A DNA stretch of 64,000 bases from Rhizobium rhizogenes (GTDB taxonomy: Bacteria; Pseudomonadota; Alphaproteobacteria; Rhizobiales; Rhizobiaceae): positions 62,001 to 126,000 of the forward strand of contig NZ_CP019701.2 of NCBI RefSeq assembly GCF_002005205.3, written 5' to 3'. Positions 27,811 to 35,662 of the stretch are shown in pieces (the first letter of the stretch is position 1; each line of letters begins with the position of its first letter). The position numbers and the translations under genes are program-made. Under the pieces are notes generated by a model that ran no database searches, was not told where the DNA came from, and saw nothing but the letters and a program-made list of their open reading frames with translations.

Positions 27811-28827
27811 ATGACGAAATTTACCGGATTTGCCCTGCTTGCCAGCACGGTTGCCTTTGCAGCCGGATCGGTCAGCGCTGCCGAACTCAACATCTATACC
27901 ACCAGAGAGCCGGGCCTGATCCAGCCCCTGCTGGAATCCTTCACCGCCTCGAGCGGTGTCAAGGTTAACACCGTGTTCCTGAAGGACGGTCTTGCCGAGC
28001 GCGTTCTGAGTGAAGGCGCAAGCTCGCCGGCCGACGTTCTGATGACCGTGGATGCCGGCAACCTCGTTGATCTCGCCGAAAAGGGCGTCACCCAGGCGGT
28101 CGAGTCCGAAACCCTGACCAAGGCGGTCCCGGCCGAACTTCGTGATGCCAAGGGTCATTGGTTCGCGCTCTCCATGCGCGCCCGCGTTCTGTATGCGGCG
28201 AAGGATCTCGATCTCGCTTCCTTCAATTATGAAGATCTGGCGGACGCGAAGTGGAAGGGCAAGGTTTGCATTCGTGCCGGTCAGCATCCCTATAACACCG
28301 CGCTCTTTGCCGACTACATCGCCCACTACGGCGCGGCCGACACCGAGAAGTGGCTTGCCGGCGTCAAGGAAAACCTGGCTCGCAAGGCCGGCGGCGGCGA
28401 CCGCGACGTTGCCAAGGACATCCTCGGCGGCATTTGCGATATCGGCATCGCCAACTCCTATTATGTCGGCCTGATGCGCTCGGGCAAGGGCGGCGAGGAG
28501 CAGGTGAAGTGGGGCGACGCCATCAAGGTGGTTCTGCCGACCTTCAAGAATGGCGGCACGCAGGTCAATATTAGCGGCGCGGCTGTAGCCAAGAATGCGC
28601 CGAACAAGGCGGAAGCCGTCAAGCTGCTGGAATATCTCGTCTCCGACGAAGCCCAGAAGATCTATGCTGAAGCCAACTACGAATATCCGGTCAAGCAGGG
28701 TGCGGCTCTCAACGAGATCATCGCTTCCTTCGGCACGCTGAAGATCGATAACAAGCCGCTGACGGAAATCGTCTCGCACCGCAAGCAGGCGAGCGAGCTG
28801 GTCGACAAGGTCGGTTTCGACAAGTAA
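27811..28827 (+). CDS. fbpA: Ferric iron ABC transporter periplasmic binding protein
   Basis: Captures Fe3+ in the periplasm and hands it to FbpB. The 338-residue protein begins with a signal peptide (MTKFTGFALLAS...VSA-AE, cleavage near 23). The mature N-terminus LNIYTTREP and the late tyrosine pair (NSYYVG) are typical of the FbpA/FutA transferrin-like fold in which Tyr residues bind iron. GGAGACG before the ATG at 27811 fixes the start. A hairpin separates it from fbpB. Confidence 0.93.
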   Translation: MTKFTGFALLASTVAFAAGSVSAAELNIYTTREPGLIQPLLESFTASSGVKVNTVFLKDGLAERVLSEGASSPADVLMTVDAGNLVDLAEKGVTQAVESETLTKAVPAELRDAKGHWFALSMRARVLYAAKDLDLASFNYEDLADAKWKGKVCIRAGQHPYNTALFADYIAHYGAADTEKWLAGVKENLARKAGGGDRDVAKDILGGICDIGIANSYYVGLMRSGKGGEEQVKWGDAIKVVLPTFKNGGTQVNISGAAVAKNAPNKAEAVKLLEYLVSDEAQKIYAEANYEYPVKQGAALNEIIASFGTLKIDNKPLTEIVSHRKQASELVDKVGFDK

Positions 28828-28849
28828 AGCCAACCGGCAATAACTCGAT

Positions 28850-28879
28850 GGAAGGCGTTCGCACCCGCGGACGCCTTCC
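28850..28879 (+). terminator. Hairpin between fbpA and fbpB
   Basis: GGAAGGCGT and ACGCCTTCC form a 9-bp stem with a 12-base GC-rich loop. The T run is poor, so it probably lowers permease expression relative to the binding protein and does not fully stop transcription. Confidence 0.6.
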
Positions 28880-28897
28880 CTGTATTTCAAGAAGCTC

Positions 28898-30574
28898 ATG
28901 AATCCAGACGCCGTTCAGACATTGACGCCCCGCGCAGGAACACGGTTTTCATCCTCCTTCTGGTGGCTGGGCCTGTCGCTCATTGCGGTCTGCGGCGCCA
29001 TGGTGCCGGTTCTGGCGCTTGTCTCTCAGGCCGTGCAGGGTTCCGCCGGCCTTTGGGAGCATCTCGGCTCCACCGTTCTTTTGACGGCCCTGCCGGATAC
29101 GGTCATCCTTCTTGTCGGCGTCGGCCTGCTGGCCGGTATCATCGGGACCTGTTCGGCCTGGCTGGTCACCGCTTATGATTTTCCCGGGCGCAGGATATTG
29201 GAATGGGCGTTGCTGCTGCCGCTGGCCATGCCCACCTATATCGTCGCTTACGCCTATCTGGATATTCTGCATCCCATCGGGCCGGTGCAGGGGGTGATCC
29301 GCTGGCTGCTCGGTTATTCCAGCCCGCGTGAATTCCGCCTGCCGGATATAAGGTCGATGACGGGTTGTATCATCCTTCTCGCCTTCGTCCTCTTTCCCTA
29401 TGTCTATATTCCCGTCCGGGCCATGTTCCTGACGCAGGCGGGCAATCTGCTGGAAGCCGCACGCACGCTTGGCGTTTCCAGACGCGCGGCTTTTTTGAAG
29501 GTCGCGGTGCCGTTGGCGCGTCCGGCAATCGCGGTCGGCGTCAGCCTTGCCCTGATGGAAGCGCTGAACGATATCGGCGCTTCGGAGTTTCTCGGCGTCC
29601 GCACCCTCACGGTTTCCGTCTACACAACATGGGTCACGAAATCCGATCTGCCGGGTGCGGCGCAGATCGCGCTTTCCATGCTGTTCATCGTTGTCGCTCT
29701 CGTGGCGTTCGAGCGCTGGGCGCGGCGCAAGCAGCGTTATTCCGTTTCCGCGCAGAAAAGCAGGGAACTGGAGCCGCTGCGGCTTGCCGGCCCGAAGGGC
29801 TGGCTCGCCTTCGTGTTCGGTGGCCTGCCGGTGCTGATCGGCTTTGTGGCGCCGGCGAGCTATCTCGTCATTGAGGCATGGAAGCGGTTTCGTTTCAGCG
29901 GCCTGTCCGCCCGTTTTACGGAGGAAGCTTTGAATACGATCGTCTTCGCCGGGTTGGCGACGATGATCACCCTCATTCTCGGCCTCGCGGTTGCCTACGC
30001 GATGCGTCTTGCTCCGGGGCGTCTCTCGCTCTGGTCCTACCGCCTTTCCACAGTGGGATATGCAGCTCCCGGCACGGTTATCGCCATCGGCGTGCTGATT
30101 GCGCTCGGCGGCTTCGACCGGTTCGTCGACCAGACCATGCGTGAATGGTTCGGCGTTTCCACCGGCCTTATCTTCATCGGCAGTGGCGCGGCTCTTATCT
30201 ATGCCTATTCGGCGCGTTTCCTCACCATTGCGGCAGGCGGTGTCGATGCCGGCCTCAGCCGTATCCCGCAATCTTTCGACCACGCCGCGCGAACGCTGGG
30301 GCGATCCGCGACCCAGACATTCCGCCAGATCCATCTGCCGCTTTCCAGGGCTTCGCTTGCGGCGGCGGCGCTGCTGATCTTCGTTGACTGTGTCAAGGAA
30401 CTCCCCGCCACGCTTTTGTTGCGGCCGCTCAATTTCGAAACCTTCGCAACCCATCTTTATGGCGAGGCCGCACGTGGCACCTATGAGGAGGCGGCGATTG
30501 CGGCACTGGCGATTGTCGTCATCGGCATGCTTCCCGTCGTGCTGCTTGCGCGGATAGGCCGGCGCAAGGGCTGA
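28898..30574 (+). CDS. fbpB: Ferric iron ABC transporter permease
   Basis: Inner-membrane component of the iron importer, 558 residues, a fused permease with two similar halves and about 12 membrane segments. Each half carries an EAA-type loop: EAARTLGVSRRAAFLKVAVP near residue 186, and DHAARTLGRSATQTFRQIHLP near 460. Such duplicated permeases are characteristic of the FbpB/CysTW-like iron family. Confidence 0.93.
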   Translation: MNPDAVQTLTPRAGTRFSSSFWWLGLSLIAVCGAMVPVLALVSQAVQGSAGLWEHLGSTVLLTALPDTVILLVGVGLLAGIIGTCSAWLVTAYDFPGRRILEWALLLPLAMPTYIVAYAYLDILHPIGPVQGVIRWLLGYSSPREFRLPDIRSMTGCIILLAFVLFPYVYIPVRAMFLTQAGNLLEAARTLGVSRRAAFLKVAVPLARPAIAVGVSLALMEALNDIGASEFLGVRTLTVSVYTTWVTKSDLPGAAQIALSMLFIVVALVAFERWARRKQRYSVSAQKSRELEPLRLAGPKGWLAFVFGGLPVLIGFVAPASYLVIEAWKRFRFSGLSARFTEEALNTIVFAGLATMITLILGLAVAYAMRLAPGRLSLWSYRLSTVGYAAPGTVIAIGVLIALGGFDRFVDQTMREWFGVSTGLIFIGSGAALIYAYSARFLTIAAGGVDAGLSRIPQSFDHAARTLGRSATQTFRQIHLPLSRASLAAAALLIFVDCVKELPATLLLRPLNFETFATHLYGEAARGTYEEAAIAALAIVVIGMLPVVLLARIGRRKG

Positions 30575-30673
30575 TTTCCACGCCTTGCCCGATAAATGAC
30601 GGGCGCAAAACTGTGCGAGAGGCCAATAAGCTTCAAATCCGCCCAGAAAACGACAAGCATCCCGCCTTAATCC

Positions 30674-30688
30674 TGATGTAAATACTCA
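30674..30688. promoter_or_regulatory. IRO box (RirA-type) upstream of the TonB-dependent receptor
   Basis: TGATGTAAATACTCA fits TGA-N9-TCA; its reverse complement TGAGTATTTACATCA is close to the best rhizobial IRO boxes. It overlaps a further small palindrome (CTCAGCTTAATTGAG) and lies 66 bases before the receptor start. Confidence 0.75.
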
Positions 30689-30753
30689 GCTTAATTGAGG
30701 TGCTGCGGCCTGTCGGATATGAACGCCGGCCGTGATCTGTTTCGGGGCATATC

Positions 30754-32943
30754 TTGAAAAATTTACATGGGATGTTTTTGAGCCGCCTGGCTTTGGGAAC
30801 GGCTGCCGTTGTCTTGATGGCGCCGGTCATGGGCCATGCACAGGAAACGACCGTTCTGCGGGAAATTACCGTTGAGGGGCAGCGTGCGGAAACGGCAACG
30901 GGTCCCGTTAAGGGATATTCCGCGAAGAAAAGCGCGACGGGTTCGAAAACCGATACCGATACCAAGGATATTCCCCAGTCCGTATCGGTTGTCGGCCGCC
31001 AGGAAATGGACGACCGCGGCGCGGTGACGAAAATCGACGAGGTGCTGCGCTATACACCCGGGGTGACGGCGGAGCCTTTCGGCACGGACCCGGATACCGA
31101 CTGGATCTATATTCGCGGCTTTCAGGCCACTCAGACCGGTGTGTTTCTCGATGGGCTGAACCTGTTCAGCTACGGTTTCGGCGGTTTTCAGATGGATGCC
31201 TACGGGCTCGAGCGTGTGGAGGTTCTCAAAGGTCCCGCTTCGGTGCTTTATGGCGGCGCCAATCCCGGCGGTATCGTGCAGATGGTCCGCAAGCGGACCC
31301 AGGACGAACCCGTTCGTGAAACGGAAATCGGCATCAATAATTTCGGCAACGCCTTCTTTGGTTTCGACCTCGGCGACAAGGTTGATGGTGAGGGCGTATG
31401 GAAATATCGCGTCACGGGCAAGGTCTCGGGCGGCGATAATTACACCGACTATTCCGAGGATTTGCGCGGTTTCATCATGCCGCAGATCACCTTCGAGCCG
31501 GATGCGCAGACAAGTGCCACGCTCTACGGTTATTTCTCGGCGCTGGATCAGGTGCATATCGGCAACGGCTTCCTGCCCTATGTCGGCACCGTGGTCGACG
31601 CGCCTTTCGGCAAGCTCGACCGCAAGGCCTTTTATGGTGAGCCGGATATCGATAATGGCCGCGTCTACCAGTCGATGGTCGGGTATGAGGTCAGCCATGA
31701 ATTCGACAATGGCTGGAAGGTCAGCCAGAATGCCCGCTATGGCCATCTCTACAAACACGAGACCGGGCCCTATCCGGGCGGCTGGGCCAATGCCGACGCC
31801 AATGGTCAGCCGATCCTCGATACCACCACCAACGACTATATGCTGACCCGCTTCGGTTATGACGGCGTATCGAAGGTCGACAGTTTCGGCGTCGATAACC
31901 GTATCGAAGGCCAGTTCGAAACCGGTGCCGTCAATCATTCACTGCTCTTTGGTCTCGACTATAAATATTACCGGCTGGATCAGGTGCAGGCCTGCTGCGG
32001 ATCGAATGCGATCGGTGCGCTCAACCCGGTCTATGGCTCGACGCAGGGCACCAATTTTGTCTATGCCGACAATATCGTCACGCAGCAGCAGATCGGCATC
32101 TATGCCCAGGACCAGCTGCGTTTCGGCGATGGCTGGCTGGTGACGCTGAACGGCCGTTACGATTATGTCGATACGGAACTGAACAACAGGCTGCCGGCAG
32201 GCGCCTCCCGCCGCTCCAGTGACGATGCGCTGAGCGGCCGGGCCGGCCTTGCTTATGAATTCGACAATGGCTTGACCCCCTATGTCTCGGCGGCCACCTT
32301 CTTCAATCCGCTGATCGATACGCTTGCGGATGGCACTCCCGCCTCGCCGGAGGAGGGGCATCAGTTCGAAGCCGGTATCAAATACGAGCCGACCTTCTTT
32401 GATGGCAGCATCACGGCCTCCGTCTTCAAGCTGGTCAAGGACAACGCCATCGTGTCCTATACGGCCGGCGGTGTGACCACGAGCGGCCAGTTCGGGCAGG
32501 TGGAATCCACCGGTTTCGAGCTGGAGGCCAAAGCCAATCTTTCCGACAACTGGAAGGCACTTGCCTCCTATTCCTATACCGATCTCGAAATTACCCGCGA
32601 TGCCAATCCCAACCTGATCGGCAAATCGCCGTGGATCGTGCCCGCCCACACCGCCTCGCTGTGGCTCGACTACGCCTTCACCGATGATACGTTTGAAGGC
32701 CTCAGCATTGGCGGCGGCGTGCGCTATCAGGGCAAATCCTGGGCGGATGAGGCAAATACGCTGCGCGTGCCGGATGCCGCCGTCTTCGATGCGGCAGTCC
32801 GCTACGAGAAGAACGACTGGACCGCCGCCATCAACGTCGCCAATGTCTTCGACAAGGAATATGTGAAGAGCTGCGCCGGTGTCTCGGTCTGCGGCTGGGG
32901 TGATAGCCGCACCATCACCTTCAAGCTTTCCAAGAAGTGGTAA
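30754..32943 (+). CDS. TonB-dependent siderophore receptor
   Basis: Outer-membrane gated barrel for ferric-siderophore uptake, 729 residues. It begins with a signal peptide ending in GHA-QE, then a plug domain (STDTKDIPQSVSVVGRQEM; PGGIVQMVRKRT) to about residue 180, then a 22-strand barrel ending in the usual aromatic residue (LSKKW). The plug sequence groups it with the FhuA/FoxA hydroxamate-type receptors, but the ligand is not certain. The start is a TTG at 30754 with GGGG in front, or the ATG at 30772; both give a workable signal peptide. The AraC regulator gene follows. Confidence 0.92.
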   Translation: MKNLHGMFLSRLALGTAAVVLMAPVMGHAQETTVLREITVEGQRAETATGPVKGYSAKKSATGSKTDTDTKDIPQSVSVVGRQEMDDRGAVTKIDEVLRYTPGVTAEPFGTDPDTDWIYIRGFQATQTGVFLDGLNLFSYGFGGFQMDAYGLERVEVLKGPASVLYGGANPGGIVQMVRKRTQDEPVRETEIGINNFGNAFFGFDLGDKVDGEGVWKYRVTGKVSGGDNYTDYSEDLRGFIMPQITFEPDAQTSATLYGYFSALDQVHIGNGFLPYVGTVVDAPFGKLDRKAFYGEPDIDNGRVYQSMVGYEVSHEFDNGWKVSQNARYGHLYKHETGPYPGGWANADANGQPILDTTTNDYMLTRFGYDGVSKVDSFGVDNRIEGQFETGAVNHSLLFGLDYKYYRLDQVQACCGSNAIGALNPVYGSTQGTNFVYADNIVTQQQIGIYAQDQLRFGDGWLVTLNGRYDYVDTELNNRLPAGASRRSSDDALSGRAGLAYEFDNGLTPYVSAATFFNPLIDTLADGTPASPEEGHQFEAGIKYEPTFFDGSITASVFKLVKDNAIVSYTAGGVTTSGQFGQVESTGFELEAKANLSDNWKALASYSYTDLEITRDANPNLIGKSPWIVPAHTASLWLDYAFTDDTFEGLSIGGGVRYQGKSWADEANTLRVPDAAVFDAAVRYEKNDWTAAINVANVFDKEYVKSCAGVSVCGWGDSRTITFKLSKKW

Positions 32944-32982
32944 GGCCTGGCCGAAGGCCGGCAGTTGCGGGCGATGCAGTTT

Positions 32983-33023
32983 GCCACTATAAACATGAAT
33001 AGTTTTATCATGTTTATAGTGGC
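32983..33023. promoter_or_regulatory. Extended IRO palindrome between receptor and AraC genes
   Basis: GCCACTATAAACATGA (32983-32998) and its perfect complement TCATGTTTATAGTGGC (33008-33023) flank ATAGTTTTA. The centre is TGA-N9-TCA, so this is a fourth IRO box set in 16-bp perfect arms. In RNA it would also fold into a stable stem that could end the receptor transcript, although the T run is missing. Confidence 0.65.
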
Positions 33024-33052
33024 GCCATGGCGCCCTGCGGGATCGAGAGGCC

Positions 33053-33934
33053 ATGGCTTTCCGCGTGCGGATGGAAAATGAGATCGAGGGCTTTGCCGTC
33101 ATCGGCGGCCCGCGCTCAAGGGTTTGGAACGGCATCGTCGCCGATCTCTGGGACGTGCGTTGCGCCCCGAAGGCGGGTGGGCGTTATGTCGGAAAAGATC
33201 CGCGTTTCGTTTTCCTGCTGGATATGGACGGGACGGATGACGGCCGGTTCATGATGAACCGCTGCCGCCGCGACAATTACGGTTCGTCCAAGGCGAACCG
33301 GATTTCCTTCGTGCCCGCTGATCTGGATGTGCATGCGGAACTGAGCAATGTTTCCTTCGTGCGCCATCTCGACCTGCACTTCGACGCGGGTTTGCTGGGG
33401 ACGCGCCTGGTGCAGGGGTTTGACCCGCATGGCCTGCTCGATCCGCATCTGATGTTCGAGGATGAGCGCCTGCTGGTGCTGGCACGGCTGATTGCCGCCG
33501 AGTGCGATAACCCCGATCCGCTGCACGACCTTTACGGCGAAAGCCTCGTGCTCGCGCTGTTGACGGATTTCCTCAAGGTAAAGCGCGAGCCGGTCAAGAA
33601 ACGCAGCAAGCTCGCCGCCTGGCAGCTAAGAGTGGCAACCGACTATATCCGCGAACATTGCCTGCGGTCGATCCGGCTGGAGGAACTGGCGGAGCTTACC
33701 AACCTGTCGCAATCCCATTTCAGCCATGCCTTCAAGGCATCCACCGGCGTACCGCCGCACCAATGGCAGATGCAGGCGCGCATCGATCGGGTCAAGGACC
33801 TGATGATGCGAACCGACATGGCGCTGACCGATATCGCCATCGCCGCCGGTTTTTCCGATCAGGCGCATTTCTCCCGCGTCTTCCGCAAGATGGTTGGCGT
33901 TTCTCCCTCCGTCTGGCAGAAAATCCGCCAATAG
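33053..33934 (+). CDS. AraC family transcriptional regulator
   Basis: A 293-residue regulator. The N-terminal 185 residues are the ligand-sensing part with no clear family. The C-terminal 100 residues contain the two AraC helix-turn-helix motifs: IRLEELAELTNLSQSHFSHAFK and LTDIAIAAGFSDQAHFSRVFRK. It lies directly downstream of a siderophore receptor gene, the usual place of PchR/RhrA-like activators that sense the imported siderophore. GAGAGG precedes the ATG at 33053; an ATG six codons on is possible. Confidence 0.88.
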   Translation: MAFRVRMENEIEGFAVIGGPRSRVWNGIVADLWDVRCAPKAGGRYVGKDPRFVFLLDMDGTDDGRFMMNRCRRDNYGSSKANRISFVPADLDVHAELSNVSFVRHLDLHFDAGLLGTRLVQGFDPHGLLDPHLMFEDERLLVLARLIAAECDNPDPLHDLYGESLVLALLTDFLKVKREPVKKRSKLAAWQLRVATDYIREHCLRSIRLEELAELTNLSQSHFSHAFKASTGVPPHQWQMQARIDRVKDLMMRTDMALTDIAIAAGFSDQAHFSRVFRKMVGVSPSVWQKIRQ

Positions 33935-33994
33935 GCGCGCTTTTTGTTCCATCCCCTTTCAAAAAAATACCGGCCGCGGCGGCTGAAACGCCGC

Positions 33995-34019
33995 GGAACG
34001 ATTTGTCAGGCGCAGGGTT
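33995..34019 (+). promoter_or_regulatory. EcfG-type general stress promoter candidate for the PRC-barrel gene
   Basis: GGAAC at 33995-33999, 16 bases of spacer, then GGTT at 34016-34019. The alphaproteobacterial EcfG pattern is GGAAC-N16/17-CGTT, so there is one mismatch in the -10 part. It lies 45 bases before the start codon. Confidence 0.5.
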
Positions 34020-34063
34020 TACCAGACGTGACATCCATGAAGAAAATCAAGGAGGAAGACATC

Positions 34064-34456
34064 ATGCTGCATCAGGAACCTCGCGCCGGACAGGACCCCT
34101 ATGTCAAGGATACGCCGAGCCTCATTGCCAGCGACAAGGTGGAAGGCACACGTGTTTATGGCGCCGACGGCAAGCACATCGGCTCGATCCAGCGCATCAT
34201 TCTGGAGAAACGCGGCGGTCGCGTCGCCTATGCCGTGCTGAGTTTCGGTGGTTTTCTCGGGATCGGCGATGACTATTACCCGCTGCCTTGGGAGAAGCTG
34301 CATTATGATGAAGAACTCGATGGCTACCGTATCGATCTGACAAAAGAAGAGATCGAAAACGCGCCACACTTCGCCAACCTGGACGATAATGACCTGCTGA
34401 ACGCCAGGGACCGCAAGGTTTACGACTATTACGGCGTCGCACCTTACTGGATGTAA
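34064..34456 (+). CDS. PRC-barrel domain protein
   Basis: A 130-residue soluble protein. The PRC-barrel spans about residues 20-95 (LIASDKVEGTRVYGADGKHIGSI; VAYAVLSFGGFLGIGDDYYPLPW). Such proteins are abundant in rhizobia, often stress-induced, and their function is mostly unknown. AGGAGG nine bases before the ATG at 34064 decides the start over longer frames. Confidence 0.88.
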   Translation: MLHQEPRAGQDPYVKDTPSLIASDKVEGTRVYGADGKHIGSIQRIILEKRGGRVAYAVLSFGGFLGIGDDYYPLPWEKLHYDEELDGYRIDLTKEEIENAPHFANLDDNDLLNARDRKVYDYYGVAPYWM

Positions 34457-34527
34457 CGCGGGGCGCTACGCGGTCATATCCGGAACAGGAAGGCGCTTCC
34501 GGGCCGTCACGCGCCCGGAACAGGATA

Positions 34528-34572
34528 TCAAAAAAACGGCTCCTTTTCAGGAGCCGTTTGCGTTTTATCTCT
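34528..34572. terminator. Bidirectional terminator between PRC-barrel and DUF982 genes
   Basis: AAACGGCTCC pairs with GGAGCCGTTT. The plus strand then reads TTTGCGTTTT and the minus strand TTTTTTT, so the hairpin can end transcription from both convergent genes. Confidence 0.85.
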
Positions 34573-34574
34573 CT

Positions 34575-34817
34575 TTAATGCGGGTGTTTCTGCATCTCGG
34601 AAACAGCATCGGTGAAGCACCTGCGGGCTTCCTCCGGCGATTTGCGTCCGTCAAGGGCGGCACGGCAGGCGCTTCTGGCTCTCACGAAACTCAATCCGCG
34701 AATCTTCGGCCAGCCTTCCGTCAATAATATCAGCGCTTCGAAGGGGCCGGCGACGACACTCTTGCCGTTCGCCTCAAGATTGACCTCGACAGGTTCTGTC
34801 CATCTCTCGTTCTTCAT
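34575..34817 (-). CDS. DUF982 domain protein
   Basis: An 80-residue protein of the DUF982 family, small proteins common in Rhizobiales and of unknown role. The conserved pattern is visible: GPFEALILL, WPKIRGLSFVRARSACRAAL and a C-terminal helix EEARRCFTDAVSEM. GGGAGG lies before the ATG at 34817. Confidence 0.85.
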   Translation of the reverse strand: MKNERWTEPVEVNLEANGKSVVAGPFEALILLTEGWPKIRGLSFVRARSACRAALDGRKSPEEARRCFTDAVSEMQKHPH

Positions 34818-34936
34818 CGTGCACCTCCCAGAGCAACGCGATCCCGAAATACACCCGACAGCGGAGCAACCCATGAACGCAGCCGTGTGTCACTGCCGCT
34901 TAGGATATGCGCAAGCGGGCGAATTGACAACGGGGA

Positions 34937-35011
34937 TCAACGGAAGCCGAAAAACGACAGGATCGCGAGAACGATGACGACGAGGCCGACGATGTAGATG
35001 ATCTGGTTCAT
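34937..35011 (-). CDS. Very small membrane protein, 24 residues
   Basis: The frame MNQIIYIVGLVVIVLAILSF plus GFR encodes a single hydrophobic helix with a basic end and nothing else. AAGGAG stands 6 bases before the ATG. A consensus EcfG promoter lies 31-55 bases before the start. Closely similar peptides occur as hypothetical proteins in other rhizobia, as far as I recall. It would sit in the inner membrane; the function is unknown, but membrane peptides of this size often modulate larger membrane proteins under stress. Confidence 0.75.
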   Translation of the reverse strand: MNQIIYIVGLVVIVLAILSFFGFR

Positions 35012-35041
35012 GATTTTCTCCTTGGCTGGTGTCATCACCAT

Positions 35042-35066
35042 AACGTGAGGGCGAAGACCCGGTTCC
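35042..35066 (-). promoter_or_regulatory. EcfG-type general stress promoter of the 24-residue membrane protein
   Basis: On the minus strand GGAAC, a 16-base spacer and CGTT match the alphaproteobacterial general-stress pattern in all nine fixed bases. It lies at a normal distance from the start codon at 35011. Confidence 0.7.
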
Positions 35067-35130
35067 AGAAAATCATGAGAATTTAATCACGTACTAAAAT
35101 GTTGTGGCCATCTCATCGCCGGGGGGAGCG

Positions 35131-35289
35131 TCACTTGCGCAGGATCACCCAGATGGCGTGAATGATGCCGGGAACATAACCGCACAGCGTCAGAAGAATA
35201 TTGAGCCAGAAATGCAGGCCAAGCCCGACCTGAAGGAATACGCCGACAGGCGGAAGAAGGATGGCGATGAGAATACGGATGACGTCCAC
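35131..35289 (-). CDS. Pmp3/YqaE family small membrane protein
   Basis: A 52-residue protein with two membrane helices: residues 2-22 (VIRILIAILLPPVGVFLQVG) and 27-50 (LNILLTLCGYVPGIIHAIWV). This is the conserved core of the Pmp3/YqaE family, which in yeast and plants is linked to salt and membrane-potential stress. The GTG at 35289 fits the family N-terminus; an in-frame ATG at 35307 would add six residues. A near-consensus EcfG promoter lies upstream. Confidence 0.88.
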   Translation of the reverse strand: MDVIRILIAILLPPVGVFLQVGLGLHFWLNILLTLCGYVPGIIHAIWVILRK

Positions 35290-35327
35290 GATGACAGGGC
35301 TTTCCATTTGAGAATGACTTGCCGGTC

Positions 35328-35352
35328 AACGTCTGGCGGGCGGTTTGGTTTC
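35328..35352 (-). promoter_or_regulatory. EcfG-type promoter candidate for the Pmp3/YqaE gene
   Basis: On the minus strand GAAAC, a 16-base spacer and CGTT. One base differs from the GGAAC-N16-CGTT pattern. Distance to the start codons (21 to 39 bases) is suitable. Confidence 0.5.
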
Positions 35353-35451
35353 AAACGCCATTGCGACGGTGGAAGGTGCCTGTGATGGCGAGGGTCACCC
35401 GCGCGTAAACAAGGCTGCCGATCGATAAATATTTATGTCAGGGGAAATAAA

Positions 35452-35527
35452 TGGTGCCGCTTACGTGACTCGAACACGTGACCCCGTCATTACGAATGAC
35501 GTGCTCTACCAACTGAGCTAAAGCGGC
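35452..35527 (-). tRNA. tRNA-Thr (anticodon CGT)
   Basis: A 76-base cloverleaf on the minus strand. Acceptor arms GCCGCTT and AAGCGGC pair perfectly, with discriminator A and encoded CCA. The anticodon stem CGTCA/TGACG carries loop TTCGTAA, giving CGT (reads ACG codons). The T arm contains GTTCGAGTC. Confidence 0.97.
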
Positions 35528-35662
35528 CCGAACATGATCCGTCTGTTGCGGATCAGCTTCATGGCGGGCTGATACAGGCAATGCCGACGGATTTCAAGCC
35601 TTGAATGCGACGGTTTTGAAAATTCCGCAAAAAGCTTTGCCTGTCCGTTGTTTATGGATGCC

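Noticed and set aside
28949..30454. 501-codon frame opposite fbpB
   Set aside because: Antisense to a clear permease; extremely charged and without motifs.
34818..34936. EcfG promoter for the DUF982 gene
   Set aside because: No GGAAC with CGTT at 16-17 bases was found in the upstream minus strand.
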